A DNA stretch of 64,000 nucleotides from CAWIOX01 sp963837775 (GTDB lineage: Bacteria; Pseudomonadota; Gammaproteobacteria; Burkholderiales; Burkholderiaceae_D). The stretch is taken from assembly GCA_963837775.1 (NCBI GenBank), contig CAWIOX010000019.1:1-64000 (forward strand), in the 5' to 3' direction. Each line of letters starts with the position of its first letter. Position 1 is the first letter of the stretch. Both the position numbers and the translations under genes were made by a program. Shown one piece after another: positions 1 to 8,772 of the stretch. The notes beneath the pieces are model-generated. The model did no database searches. It was not told the origin of the DNA and worked only from the letters and a program-made list of their open reading frames with translations.

Positions 1-160
1 CTTCCAAATCAGCCGGCTTCCGGTTCATGATTGATTTAGGAAAGCAATAAGGCGTGCAATTTTCAGGATCAGTGTCAAACTGAAGCAGGCGGCGCAGATC
101 GCCGGCAATACCGGTAACGATGATGGAACTTATTATTTCTTTTCTCAGGAGGAAGTCGAT

Positions 161-1294
161 ATGCGATTCACACCAACAATGATTCCGCTGGCTGGCGCGA
201 TTGCGCTGGCGCTGTCTGGCAGCGCGTATGCAGAGGAGCAGGTGGTCAAGATCGGGCACAGCGGCCCGCTGTCGGGCGCCAATGCGTTTGCCGGGAAAGA
301 CAATGAAAACGGGGTGCGGCTGGCGGTCGAGGAACTGAATGCCAAGAAAATCGTGGTGGCCGGCAAGACGCTCAAGTTCGAACTGCTGTCCGAGGACGAT
401 CAGTGCGATCCGAAAGCCGGCGTCAACGTCGCGCAGAAATTTGTCGACAGCGGCGTCAAATACGTGATGGGCCCGTATTGCTCGGGCGTCGCGATCCCGG
501 CCTCGCGCGTGTACAGCGAGGCCGGCCTGATGCTGTCGACCGTCGGCTCCAACCCGAAAGTCACGCAGAGCGGCTACAAGAACCTGTACCGCATCATCGC
601 CAGCGATTCGCAAGTCGGCGCCAGCATGGCGACCTATGCGGCCAAGGTGCTCAAGGTCAAGACGGTCGGCGTGATCGACGACCGCACCGCTTTCGGCCAG
701 GGCGTGGCGGAAGAATTCGCCAAGGTCGCGAAGAATTCCGGCCTCAAGGTGGTCGGGCAGGAATACACCAACGACAAGGCGACCGACTTTGCCACCATCC
801 TGACCAGCCTGAAATCCAAGAAGGCCGATGTGATCTTCTTCGGCGGCTATGCGCCGCAAGGCGCGCCGATGGCGCGCCAGATGAAGCAGCTCGGCATCAG
901 CGCCAAATTGCTGGGCGGCGATACGCTGTGCAGCGCTGAAATGGGCAAACTGGGCGGCGATGCGGTCGGCGACAACGTGCTGTGCGCGCAGGGCGGCGCG
1001 ATCCTGGACAAGGTCGCCAACGGCCCCGCGTTCAAGGAAAAATACAAGAAGCGCTTCAACCAGGACCCCGATGTGTATGCGGCATCGTTCTACGACCAGG
1101 TGCAGTTCATTGCGGAGGCGATGCAGAAAGCCGGCGCCACCGATGTCGCCAAGGTCGGCGCCGAGATGTACAAGCTTACGCATAAAGGCGTGGCCGGCAC
1201 CTACTCGTATGACGACAAGGGCAACATGAAGCAGTCGCCGGTCACCGTGTATACGTTCAAGGGCGGCCTGCCGGTGCCGCTGGCAAGTTATTGA
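161..1294 (+). CDS. LivK-type ABC transporter substrate-binding protein
   Basis: Periplasmic receptor of the branched-chain amino acid (HAAT) ABC family, 377 aa. An N-terminal signal peptide ends near SAYAEE. The mature part starts with the family pattern VVKIGHSGPLSGANA and keeps the type I periplasmic fold: the Cys pair of a disulphide (DDQCDP and GPYCSGVA) and the hinge segment MGPYCSG. A strong ribosome binding site (AGGAGG) lies about 7 bases before the ATG, which settles the start. No permease or ATPase gene is adjacent and a strong terminator follows, so it is a stand-alone receptor gene in this window. The ligand cannot be read from sequence; amino acids (leucine/isoleucine/valine type) or aromatic acids are the usual ones. 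Confidence 0.9.
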   Translation: MRFTPTMIPLAGAIALALSGSAYAEEQVVKIGHSGPLSGANAFAGKDNENGVRLAVEELNAKKIVVAGKTLKFELLSEDDQCDPKAGVNVAQKFVDSGVKYVMGPYCSGVAIPASRVYSEAGLMLSTVGSNPKVTQSGYKNLYRIIASDSQVGASMATYAAKVLKVKTVGVIDDRTAFGQGVAEEFAKVAKNSGLKVVGQEYTNDKATDFATILTSLKSKKADVIFFGGYAPQGAPMARQMKQLGISAKLLGGDTLCSAEMGKLGGDAVGDNVLCAQGGAILDKVANGPAFKEKYKKRFNQDPDVYAASFYDQVQFIAEAMQKAGATDVAKVGAEMYKLTHKGVAGTYSYDDKGNMKQSPVTVYTFKGGLPVPLASY

Positions 1295-1320
1295 TTCAGT
1301 GCAGCAAATAGATGCAAGCG

Positions 1321-1355
1321 AAGGAATAGGGCAGGTGACTGCCCTATTCCTTTTT
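1321..1355 (+). terminator. Rho-independent terminator after the LivK-type gene
   Basis: A perfect 14-bp stem (AAGGAATAGGGCAG pairing with CTGCCCTATTCCTT) with a GTGA loop is followed by a T run. It lies 27 bases after the stop codon of the binding-protein gene and closes that monocistronic unit. Confidence 0.93.
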
Positions 1356-1412
1356 GCTGGCGGCGATTGGCCAGCGCTTTCCACCCTGATTCGGACGATG
1401 AGGAAAAACACG

Positions 1413-1503
1413 GTCCACGAAAAGCATGAAAGACACGGAAAAGAAATGCCCGACAAGGATGAAATGCTGAAGTTTTTTCGTGCTGTTCGTGTCTTTCGTG
1501 GAC
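1413..1503. repeat. Inverted repeat built on CACGAAA / GAAAGACACG words
   Basis: Left arm 1413-1437 carries GTCCACGAAAAG and GAAAGACACGG. The right arm 1479-1503 carries the complement, CGTGTCTTTCGTGGAC. The arms can fold back over about 40 bases. Short words of this type, dispersed between genes, are common in proteobacterial genomes and create spurious ORFs rich in H-E-R/K on the other strand. It sits immediately upstream of the GntR gene and could attenuate transcription, but no function is shown. Confidence 0.6.
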
Positions 1504-1533
1504 AATGCGGTAAAACCTCAAGCAACTGACCCC

Positions 1534-2200
1534 ATGACAGCATCCACCAGCAAGCCCGCCGCACCCAAGCTGCGCGCGGCCGATGTCGCCTACGACACCA
1601 TCGAGAGCATGATCGTCACGCTGCAGCTCAAGCCGGGCACGCCGATCGTCGAAGCCGAGCTGATGGAGATCACCGGCCTCGGGCGCACCCCGCTGCGCGA
1701 AGCGCTGATGCGGATGTCATCGAATGGCCTGATCGTCCAGCTGCCGCGGCGCGGCCTGATCGTCAGCGACATCGAAGCCGCCGAGCACCTGACCCTGATC
1801 GAAACCCGCCGCGTGCTGGAACGCCTGATCGCCGCCAGCGCCGCGCGGCGCGCCACGCCGCCGCAGCGCAAGGAGATCCTGACTTACGCCAAGAAGATGA
1901 TCGCGGCCGCCAAAAGGAACGACCTGCAAGCGTATATGCAGGCCGACCAGGCGCTGGACCATGTCAGCCACGCGGCCTGCCGCAATCCGTCGGCGGTCTC
2001 GGCGGTGATCCCGCTGGTGATCAAATGCCGCCGCTTCTGGTATGCGTTCCGGCACGAGGGCGACATCGAGCAAGGCGCGAAGTGCCACATGCTGCTGGCC
2101 GCCGCGATCGCCGCCGCCGATCCGGACGCCGCCGATCCTCGGCGCCGAAGCGCTGATGGACTACCTGGAGCTGTTCGCGCGCAAGGTCATCAACGCATGA
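1534..2200 (+). CDS. GntR-family regulator (FCD type), one frameshift
   Basis: DNA-binding transcription factor. The N-terminal winged helix (YDTIESMIVTLQLKPG ... LGRTPLREALMRM) is classic GntR, followed by an all-helical FCD effector domain. The ATG at 1534 (MTASTSKP) is preferred because the upstream in-frame codons fall in the inverted repeat. The frame breaks between about 2115 and 2134. Reading one base over gives ILGAEALMDYLELFARKV and a stop at 2198-2200, the expected FCD C-terminus. Without that correction the frame runs straight into the next gene. The stop overlaps the start of the following gene as ATGA, which suggests translational coupling. The effector is unknown; FCD regulators usually sense carboxylates or sugar acids. 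Confidence 0.82.
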
Positions 2201-2721
2201 GCGCGCTGCGCTGCACCCAGAAGCTGCGCAGCGCGCTGGGCATCAAGCCGGCCCATCCGGCTGCTGCCGCCGGGAGCGACGCCGCGCCGGCCGCCGGCGC
2301 GCTGCTGGGCGACTGGACGCTGAGCCTGCTGCATGTGCGCCCGGCCAAGCTGGTGCTGGCGGTGAGCGAACACGACCGCCTCGGCTTCCTGTTCGAGGCA
2401 ATGCCGTTCGACACGCTGCCACAGCGCTTGTGCGCCGCGCTGCTCGCGCATTTATGCACGCTCGGCATTCCGCCGGCGATCGCACGGCGCGAGTGCGCTG
2501 CGATGCAGCCGCTGACCATCAGCGCCACCACCCGCCATGAAAACCGGCGCAGCATCCAGGCCAGCATCAGCGCACTGAGCGCGATCGTGCAGGCCACGCT
2601 GTACGAGGCGCCGATGCCGCTCGCCGAGCTCAATGCCTATCTGGCGCAGCAGATTTCCAGTGTCGGCGCGCCGCATACGGCGCAACAACTGGTGCACAGG
2701 CGGCTGTGCGCAGCGCCATAA
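2197..2721 (+). CDS. DUF6933-like protein
   Basis: About 174 aa, starting at an ATG that overlaps the stop of the GntR gene. The N-terminus MSALRCTQKLRSALG, the central LGDWTLSLLHVRPAKLVLAVSE and the C-terminal run NRRSIQASISAL match the pattern I associate with DUF6933 proteins (small cytoplasmic proteins of unknown function, sometimes next to toxin-antitoxin or plasmid-type genes). No catalytic motif or membrane segment is visible. Coupling to the GntR gene suggests co-expression. The family call is moderate and the function unknown. Confidence 0.6.
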   Translation: MSALRCTQKLRSALGIKPAHPAAAAGSDAAPAAGALLGDWTLSLLHVRPAKLVLAVSEHDRLGFLFEAMPFDTLPQRLCAALLAHLCTLGIPPAIARRECAAMQPLTISATTRHENRRSIQASISALSAIVQATLYEAPMPLAELNAYLAQQISSVGAPHTAQQLVHRRLCAAP

Positions 2722-2747
2722 GCGCTTTGGCGGCGGTTTCGCGACTT

Positions 2748-2833
2748 TAAATATACTCCATGCTGTATTTTTAATAAGCCAATGAAACCGTGCGCAAAAG
2801 GCTATGTTTTGTCATATACCCCATCATTTTTTG
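2748..2833 (+). repeat. 87-bp intergenic repeat, copy A
   Basis: One of five copies of a conserved element in this window. It begins AAATATACT, makes a short hairpin with a downstream GTATTTTT, then carries the core CCAATGAA..CGTGCG and ends with CATATACCCC plus a T-rich tail. It occupies most of the gap between the DUF6933-like gene and the small membrane protein. The remaining bases up to 3009 show nothing recognisable. Confidence 0.8.
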
Positions 2834-3009
2834 TAAATTGACGGGCGTTTCGAAGGCCTGGCATTGGCCTCGCGGGCGGGAAAATGCAGCGCGCATCCGG
2901 CGCGAGCGTATCGTAGCGCTGCGTGGCACAAAACCAGCCGAGGCGATTCACTGCCGCGCTGCTGGCCGATAGCCTCCGCAAGAACCCCTCACACTACCGA
3001 AAGTTGTCA

Positions 3010-3390
3010 ATGCAGAAAACCCATGCGCGCGTCGTCGGCGCTTTCTTGCTGTCCTGGCTAGTCGGGATAGCCTGCCTGTTTATCGTGCTGCAATTCAGTC
3101 CGCCCCGCTGGTCGGTCGCAGCGATGGGCGGCGCGCTGTTGACGGCGGCCAGGACCAGTGCCATCTATGTGCTGCCGCCGCTGCTGTATCTGGCATTGGC
3201 GGGTCTACGGCGCAACAGGGTATCGCTCGGCAGCGCCGTGCTGGCGGCAGCCGCATGGGTGGTCGCGACGGTCTGCTGGTGGGCGCTGGACTTCAGCCCG
3301 CTGCCATGGCGCGGGGTGTTTCTGAATATCGTCAAGTTGCTGCCGGCGGCCCTGGTTCCTGCACTGTTTTTTTACTATCGGCTCAGATAA
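3010..3390 (+). CDS. Small integral membrane protein, unknown function
   Basis: 126 aa from the ATG at 3010 (MQKTHARVVG). An in-frame upstream extension exists but lacks membrane character and conservation-like composition. Four hydrophobic stretches are visible (VVGAFLLSWLVGIACLFIV; IYVLPPLLYLALAGL; SAVLAAAAWVVATVCWWAL; LLPAALVPALFFYY), so an inner membrane protein with about four helices is likely. No motif points to a transporter or enzyme family. It is convergent with the L,D-transpeptidase gene with 30 bases between them. Copy A of the intergenic repeat precedes it by about 180 bases. Confidence 0.7.
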   Translation: MQKTHARVVGAFLLSWLVGIACLFIVLQFSPPRWSVAAMGGALLTAARTSAIYVLPPLLYLALAGLRRNRVSLGSAVLAAAAWVVATVCWWALDFSPLPWRGVFLNIVKLLPAALVPALFFYYRLR

Positions 3391-3420
3391 GGGGCGCGCT
3401 GGCCGCAACCGGCCGGCTGC

Positions 3421-4401
3421 TCAGTGCTGCAATATCACCGCCGTCCCGACCGCCACCACATGCGACACCTCGTCCGCACTCCAGTTGGTCAGGCGGATGC
3501 AGCCGTGCGACTGGGTCTTGCCGATTTTCGCCGGCTCGGGCGTGCCGTGGATGCCGTAATGTTCCTTCGACAAATCGATCCATACCACGCCCACCGGATT
3601 GTTCGGGCCGGGCGGCAGCACTGCTTTTTGATCGTTCGTTTTGGCGTCCCAGAACAGTTTCGGGTTGTAGTGATATACCGGATTCCTGGCAACCCCGTGG
3701 ATTTTCCAGCGCCCGATCGGCAGCGGATCGTGCGCGCTGCCGGTGGTGGCCGGATATTGCGCAATGGTATTGCCGGCGGCGTCCTGCAGCGTCAGCGTGG
3801 CGTCGGATTGGTCGACGATGACTTTCTTCGCCTTCGGCAGGGGCAGCGATGCATCGACGTTCGGCACCACGATGTCTTCCCCGGCGCGCGCCAGATTCTT
3901 GCCCGGATTCAACTGCCGCAGCAGCGCCGGGCTGACATGGAATTTTTCGCCCAGCGCCTCGGCCGCGCTGGCGTAGCCCAGCGCCGGCATCCTGGACTTG
4001 CCCAGCATGTCGGGCGGAATCGGCATGAAAGGGCCGGCCACATTGGCGTCGGAAATGGTGTACGGCGTCAGGATCGATGCGCGGTCGCGGTTCAAGGCCG
4101 CCCAGGTGGCCGGGTCGAGGCTGCCGCTGACCGGCAACCCCATCGCCTTCTGGTAGCCGGCCAGCGCCTGCCGCAGGTTGGAGCCGGAGGCGGCGTCGAT
4201 TTCGCCCGGCGAGAAATGCGCGCGATCCAGCAGCACCTGCGCGCGCAGCAGCGCCGCGCGGTTCGGTGCGTGCCGCGCATTGTTGACTGCGTCCGGCGTC
4301 AGCTGCGCGCCGCTGCTGGCGGCGCAAAAGGCGGCCGGTGAAGCGGCGATGACGGCAGCGGCGATGAGCCATCGTGCCAATATCCTGTTTTTCAAATTCA
4401 T
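3421..4401 (-). CDS. L,D-transpeptidase (YkuD family) with peptidoglycan-binding domain
   Basis: Periplasmic peptidoglycan cross-linking enzyme (3-3 cross-links or lipoprotein attachment), 326 aa. The ATG at 4401 gives a clean signal peptide (MNLKNRILARWLIAAAVIAA ... FCAASS); the longer upstream frame reads through a repeat element. Domains in order are signal peptide, a PG_binding_1-like helical region (residues about 40-105, LRQALAGYQKAMGLPVSGSLD), a LysM-like segment (LLRQLNPGKNLARAGEDIVVP) and the YkuD catalytic domain. The last contains HGTPEPAKIG and the catalytic SHGCIRL, with the nucleophile Cys and its His partner intact. It stands alone, transcribed opposite to gshA. Confidence 0.92.
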   Translation of the reverse strand: MNLKNRILARWLIAAAVIAASPAAFCAASSGAQLTPDAVNNARHAPNRAALLRAQVLLDRAHFSPGEIDAASGSNLRQALAGYQKAMGLPVSGSLDPATWAALNRDRASILTPYTISDANVAGPFMPIPPDMLGKSRMPALGYASAAEALGEKFHVSPALLRQLNPGKNLARAGEDIVVPNVDASLPLPKAKKVIVDQSDATLTLQDAAGNTIAQYPATTGSAHDPLPIGRWKIHGVARNPVYHYNPKLFWDAKTNDQKAVLPPGPNNPVGVVWIDLSKEHYGIHGTPEPAKIGKTQSHGCIRLTNWSADEVSHVVAVGTAVILQH

Positions 4402-4428
4402 TCTCTGTAAGGCTGGGGCTGCTGCGTT

Positions 4429-4515
4429 AAAAATATACTCACTGGGGTATTTTCCATAAGCCAATGAAACTATGCGGGAACCCTGCTATTTTTGCATATA
4501 CCCCGGCTTATTTTC
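4429..4515 (+). repeat. 87-bp intergenic repeat, copy B
   Basis: Same element as copy A: AAATATACT, GTATTTT, the core AGCCAATGAAAC.ATGCGGG, then GCATATACCCC. It lies between the divergently transcribed L,D-transpeptidase (start 4401) and gshA (start 4787). The rest of this 385-base gap (4516-4786) holds an unexplained ATATACT word near 4610 but nothing else I recognise. Confidence 0.8.
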
Positions 4516-4786
4516 AAATAATCCGGCACCGCTGCGGATTTTGGCGAGGCCGAATTAACCCACATCAAGCGAAACCGGCGGCGGCGTTTTTCCGCACCGG
4601 TTTTGCGCATATACTCTGAGCCCGCTGCCGCTGCGACGCGGCGCAAGCGGCAAGGAGACAGCGGCCCGGTGGCGGGAAATTCCGGCGAATAATCCGTTTC
4701 CGGTTTTTCGGCTATCCTTGCTCAAAATTTGCTGCAAGCCGGACGCGTCCGCTTGCGCACGACAAAACAGACAAAAAAGGAACCCG

Positions 4787-6391
4787 ATGAGCGATCTGCT
4801 GAACCGCCGTCTTGCATTGCTGTCTGCCGCAGCCCATCGCCCGCTGCTGGCCCAGGGCTTGCGCGGCATCGAACGCGAAACCCTGCGCGTCAACGCCGGC
4901 GGCAAGCTGGTTGTCACGCCGCATCCGCCGGCGCTGGGCTCGGCGCTGACCAATCCGCTGATCACCACCGATTATTCGGAGTCGCTGCTGGAATTCATCA
5001 CCCCGGCCGAACACGACATCGCCACCGCGCTCGACAAGCTCGACGCGATCCACCGCTTCGCGTATACCGTGCTGGACCGCGAGCACGAACTGCTGTGGAG
5101 CCAGTCGATGCCGTGCGATCTGCCCGACGAAGCCGGGATTCCGATCGCCTGGTACGGCAGCTCGCACATCGGCATGCTCAAGCATGTGTACCGGCGCGGG
5201 CTGGCGCTGCGTTATGGCAAGGCAATGCAATGCATCGCCGGCATCCATTACAACTTCTCGCTGGCCGAAGACCTGTGGCAAGTGCTGCAGGCCGCCGAAC
5301 AGGCGCCCGGCTCGGCCAAGGATTTTCAGTCGGAAAGCTATGTCGCGCTGATCCGCAACTTTCACCGCTACAGCTGGCTGCTGATGTATCTGTTCGGCGC
5401 GTCGCCGGCCTTGTCGGCGCACTTCCTGCGCGGCCAGGACCATGCGCTGCAGACGCTGTCGGACGACACCCTGTACCTGCCGCATGCGACCAGCCTGCGC
5501 ATGAGCGACCTCGGCTATCAGAACAACGCGCAGGCCGGGCTGGTGCCGCCCTACAACACGCTGCACGACTACATGCGCAGCCTGTCGCGCGCGGTGCGCC
5601 AGCCGTATCCGCCGTACGAGCAGCTGGGCACGCAGCGCGCCGGCGAATGGGTGCAGATCAACAGCAACGTGCTGCAAATCGAGAACGAATTCTACGCGAC
5701 GATCCGGCCCAAGCGCGTGATCCACAGCGGCGAACGGCCGCTGGAAGCGCTGTGCGCGCGCGGCGTGCAGTACGTCGAAGTGCGCTGCCTGGACGTCGAC
5801 CCGTTCAATCCGGTCGGGATCAGCCTGGAAAGCTCGCGCTTCCTCGATGCGTTCCTGCTGTTTTGCGCAATCGATCAGAGCGCGCCGACCGATGACGCCG
5901 AAGGCCGCGAAAATACCGAGAACTTCGCCCGCAGCGTCAAGCAGGGCCGCCGTCCCGGCCTGACCCTGCAGCGCGCCGGCCAGGCAGTCACATTGCAAGC
6001 GTGGGGGCTGGAATTGCTGGAGCGGATCGGCGCGGTGGCTGCGCTGCTCGATGCCCAGCGCACAGGGACAGACGACGTGCATGCGCAGGCGCTGGCGCGG
6101 CAAAAGGACAAGCTGCTCGACCCGGAATGCACGCCGTCGGCGCAGGTGCTGGCCGCGCTGCGCGCCAATGGCGGCTCGTTCCCCGCCTTCGCGCTGCAGC
6201 AAAGCCGTGCGCATGCGGCCGATTTCCGCGCACGGCCATTGAGCGCCGAGGAACAGGCCTGGTTCACCGCGCTGGCGCAGACCTCGCTGGCCGAGCAGGA
6301 ACAGATGGAGCGCAGCCAAAGCGGCGATTTCGACCAGTTCATCACCGACTACCGCTCCAGAACGCCGAGCCAGCTGTGCGATCAGCAATGA
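4787..6391 (+). CDS. gshA: Glutamate-cysteine ligase
   Basis: Catalyses ATP-dependent joining of L-glutamate and L-cysteine, the first step of glutathione synthesis, in the cytosol. The 534-aa length fits the proteobacterial type 1 enzyme. Family signatures are visible: GIERETLRVN near the N-terminus (E residues for metal/ATP), TDYSESLLEFITP, the substrate segment GIHYNFSLAEDLW and the conserved VEVRCLDVDPF. The ATG at 4787 (MSDLLNRR) follows AAAAAAGGAACC, a good ribosome binding site; the 23 upstream in-frame codons are unlikely to be translated. No gshB lies beside it. It converges with the patatin gene 26 bases downstream. Frame intact. Confidence 0.95.
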   Translation: MSDLLNRRLALLSAAAHRPLLAQGLRGIERETLRVNAGGKLVVTPHPPALGSALTNPLITTDYSESLLEFITPAEHDIATALDKLDAIHRFAYTVLDREHELLWSQSMPCDLPDEAGIPIAWYGSSHIGMLKHVYRRGLALRYGKAMQCIAGIHYNFSLAEDLWQVLQAAEQAPGSAKDFQSESYVALIRNFHRYSWLLMYLFGASPALSAHFLRGQDHALQTLSDDTLYLPHATSLRMSDLGYQNNAQAGLVPPYNTLHDYMRSLSRAVRQPYPPYEQLGTQRAGEWVQINSNVLQIENEFYATIRPKRVIHSGERPLEALCARGVQYVEVRCLDVDPFNPVGISLESSRFLDAFLLFCAIDQSAPTDDAEGRENTENFARSVKQGRRPGLTLQRAGQAVTLQAWGLELLERIGAVAALLDAQRTGTDDVHAQALARQKDKLLDPECTPSAQVLAALRANGGSFPAFALQQSRAHAADFRARPLSAEEQAWFTALAQTSLAEQEQMERSQSGDFDQFITDYRSRTPSQLCDQQ

Positions 6392-6416
6392 TGCGGCCCC
6401 CAATGGGGGATTGAAG

Positions 6417-7418
6417 TTACAGGAATTTCTGCCTGATATTGACGCTGGAGCGCTGGCCGAGCGCGTCGAAATTGTCCTCCAGCCATTTGTTCGCGGCGGC
6501 GCGGCCGATCTTGTGCAAGGACTGCAGAAACGCCCAGTCGGTATTCGATTTGCTGGATGCGCCGAAGGTGCGCATCTTGTTTTCCGCATCGATCGCATGA
6601 ACGTGCAGGTGCTTGTATTTCTTCGGATCGATGCGCTCTTCCTTGAGCAGCCGGTTGACGAAGTCGATCGCGCGCAATTCCAGCATCAGCGGCGTATTGA
6701 AACTGATTTCATTCAGGCGGTCGATGATTTCCGATGAGGTATCGGGCACATCGTCGCGTTCGATCGGATTGATCTGCACGATCAGGATATCGCAGGTGTC
6801 GGTCCCGTAATACAGCGGAAACAGCGGCGGATTGCCCATGTAGCCGCCATCCCAGTAATGCTCGCCGCCGACTTCGACCGCCTGGAACACGAACGGCAGG
6901 CAGGCCGACGCCAGCAGCGCATCGCACGACAGCTCGCCGTTTTCGAACACCTTGATGCGCCCGCTCTGCACGTTGGTGGCACAGATGAACAGCTTGACCG
7001 GGCTGTGCCGGCGCAGCCGCTCGAAGTCGATCTGCGCATTCAGCATGTCGCGCAGCGGATTGATGTTGAACGGATTGGTCTGGTACGGCGAAAACATGCG
7101 GCTCATCAGGTCGAAGCCGGCGCCGGCGAATTCCATCAGCGAAGGCACTTTCAGCGCGCCGACGCTGGGGTTGTCGGACACCGCCTTCCAGAAATCGTGC
7201 AAGGCCTTCTTCGCGCCCTCCACGCCGCCGTCCAGCAGCCCGTCCGCATACACCACCGCATTCATCGCGCCGGCGCTGGCGCCGGTGATGCCGTCCACCA
7301 GCACCCGCTCGTCTTCCAGCAGCCGGTCCAGCACGCCCCAGGTAAAGGCGCCGTGCGAGCCGCCGCCCTGTAAAGCGAGGTTGATCTTGCGCGGCTGGCT
7401 GGTAGGGGCTGTATTCAT
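6417..7418 (-). CDS. Patatin-like phospholipase
   Basis: Serine lipid acyl hydrolase of the bacterial patatin family, 333 aa. The oxyanion-hole glycine loop LALQGGGSHGAFTWG, the nucleophile elbow GASAG (G-x-S-x-G) and the catalytic Asp in WDGGYMGNPP form the expected Ser-Asp dyad. There is no signal peptide, so it is likely cytosolic or membrane-associated. In related bacteria such patatins sit near polyhydroxyalkanoate genes, which are absent here. The ATG at 7418 is chosen because AGGA lies about 8 bases upstream; a TTG two codons earlier is possible. Frame intact. Confidence 0.9.
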   Translation of the reverse strand: MNTAPTSQPRKINLALQGGGSHGAFTWGVLDRLLEDERVLVDGITGASAGAMNAVVYADGLLDGGVEGAKKALHDFWKAVSDNPSVGALKVPSLMEFAGAGFDLMSRMFSPYQTNPFNINPLRDMLNAQIDFERLRRHSPVKLFICATNVQSGRIKVFENGELSCDALLASACLPFVFQAVEVGGEHYWDGGYMGNPPLFPLYYGTDTCDILIVQINPIERDDVPDTSSEIIDRLNEISFNTPLMLELRAIDFVNRLLKEERIDPKKYKHLHVHAIDAENKMRTFGASSKSNTDWAFLQSLHKIGRAAANKWLEDNFDALGQRSSVNIRQKFL

Positions 7419-7603
7419 GTTCAATCCTGATAATGGGTAAGTGGGAGTCTGTTGCGATATCGATCGTGAGCGATTGTGAGTGCAAATGCTTTGCTGAAGT
7501 GTTTGCTTGGCAAGTTGACCAGCGGCCTATTGTATATTGACGTTAAAATAAGAAAAATCCCCTCTCTTCTTAACGCAAGCGCCCCTGTCCGGAGTAACGA
7601 ACG

Positions 7604-8757
7604 ATGCCGACTTTAGCAAAACCTGCTGCATTACTGCGCGCTTTTTTCGCCATCACCGCGCTGCTGGCGGCTTGCGGCCCCCGTCCTGGCGCAGACGCAA
7701 GACATCGTGGTGGGACAGGTCGCGCCGCTGTCCGGCGTGCTGGCCGATACCGGGCGCGAGATGGTGCTGGGCGGCCAGATTTATTTCGATTCCATCAACG
7801 CCAAGGGCGGCATCAGAGGGCCGGCGCATCAGGCACGTGGTCAAAGACGATGCATATCAGGTCGAAAAAACCGTTGCGCTGACCCAGGAACTGCTCGACA
7901 AGGACAATGCGGTCGCGTTGTTCGGCTACGCCGGCACCGGCAACATCGGCAAGCTGCTGCAGGATGGCGTGCTGGCCAAGGCCAACGTCGCGCTGATCGC
8001 GCCGTACACCGGCAGCGAGACGCTGCGCAGCCCGTTCAATCCCTACATCTTCCATTTGCGCGCCGGCTATGCCGACGAGGCGCGCGTGATGGTCGATTAT
8101 TTCCTCAGCAACGGCATGAAACGCATCGCGGTGATGTATCAGGACGATGCGTTCGGCAAAGCCGGCCTGGCCGGGATCGAAGCGGCGCTCAAGCAGAAAG
8201 GGCTGAAAGCGGTTGCGCTCGGCAGTTACCCGAAGAACACCGATGACGTGGCGCCAGCCGTGAAAACCATTGCGGCCGCCGACCCGCAGGCGATCGCGCT
8301 GATCTCGGTGAATAAATCCTCGGCGGCGTTCATCAGGCAATACCGCGCCAGCGGCAAAGCCCCGTTGATGTTCAATATTTCGGTGGTCAATGCGCAAGAG
8401 CTGGCGCGCATCAGCGGCGCCGAAACCGCGCGCGGGGTGGCGATCACCCAGGTCGTGCCCTATCCTTTTTCCGACGTGATACCGGTGGTCAAGGAATATC
8501 AGGCGCTGCTGAAGCAGTACGGCCCGAAAGACGCGAAACCGTCGTACACCAGCTTTGAAGAATTTCTGGGCGCCAAGGTGCTGGTCGAAGGACTCAAGCG
8601 CAGCAAGACCATCAGCCGCGACGGCCTGATGACGGCGCTGTCCGGCCTCAATTACGACACCGGCGGCTTTCAGGTCGCGTTCGAGCCGAACAAGCGGGTC
8701 GGCTCGAGCTTTGTCGACATCACCGTCATCGGGCGCGACGGCAAGCTGATGCGCTAG
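7604..8757 (+). CDS. LivK-type ABC substrate-binding protein, two frameshifts
   Basis: Second branched-chain-amino-acid-type periplasmic receptor (about 383 aa). The N-terminus MPTLAKPAALLRAFFAITAL is a signal peptide. The receptor domain starts with DIVVGQVAPLSGVLADTGRE and continues through LFGYAGTGNI, VALIAPYTGSETLR and AVMYQDDAFGKAGL. The frame breaks near 7675 (before VLAQTQD) and again near 7820, where a duplicated C turns GRRIRHVVKDD out of frame. Both resume immediately with family-typical sequence, so sequencing errors are more likely than decay. No permease genes are adjacent. It differs clearly from the receptor at the start of the window. The ligand is unknown. Confidence 0.82.
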
Positions 8758-8772
8758 CCGGCCGCGCTGCGT

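Noticed and set aside
1288..1521. Minus-strand 77-aa ORF rich in HERHEQHEK
   Set aside because: Generated by the CACGAAA-type inverted repeat; such ORFs are recurrent artefacts.
4712..6598. 628-aa minus-strand ORF across gshA
   Set aside because: A shadow of an intact, highly conserved gene in GC-rich DNA; its protein is rich in R, A, H and Q and shows no domain.
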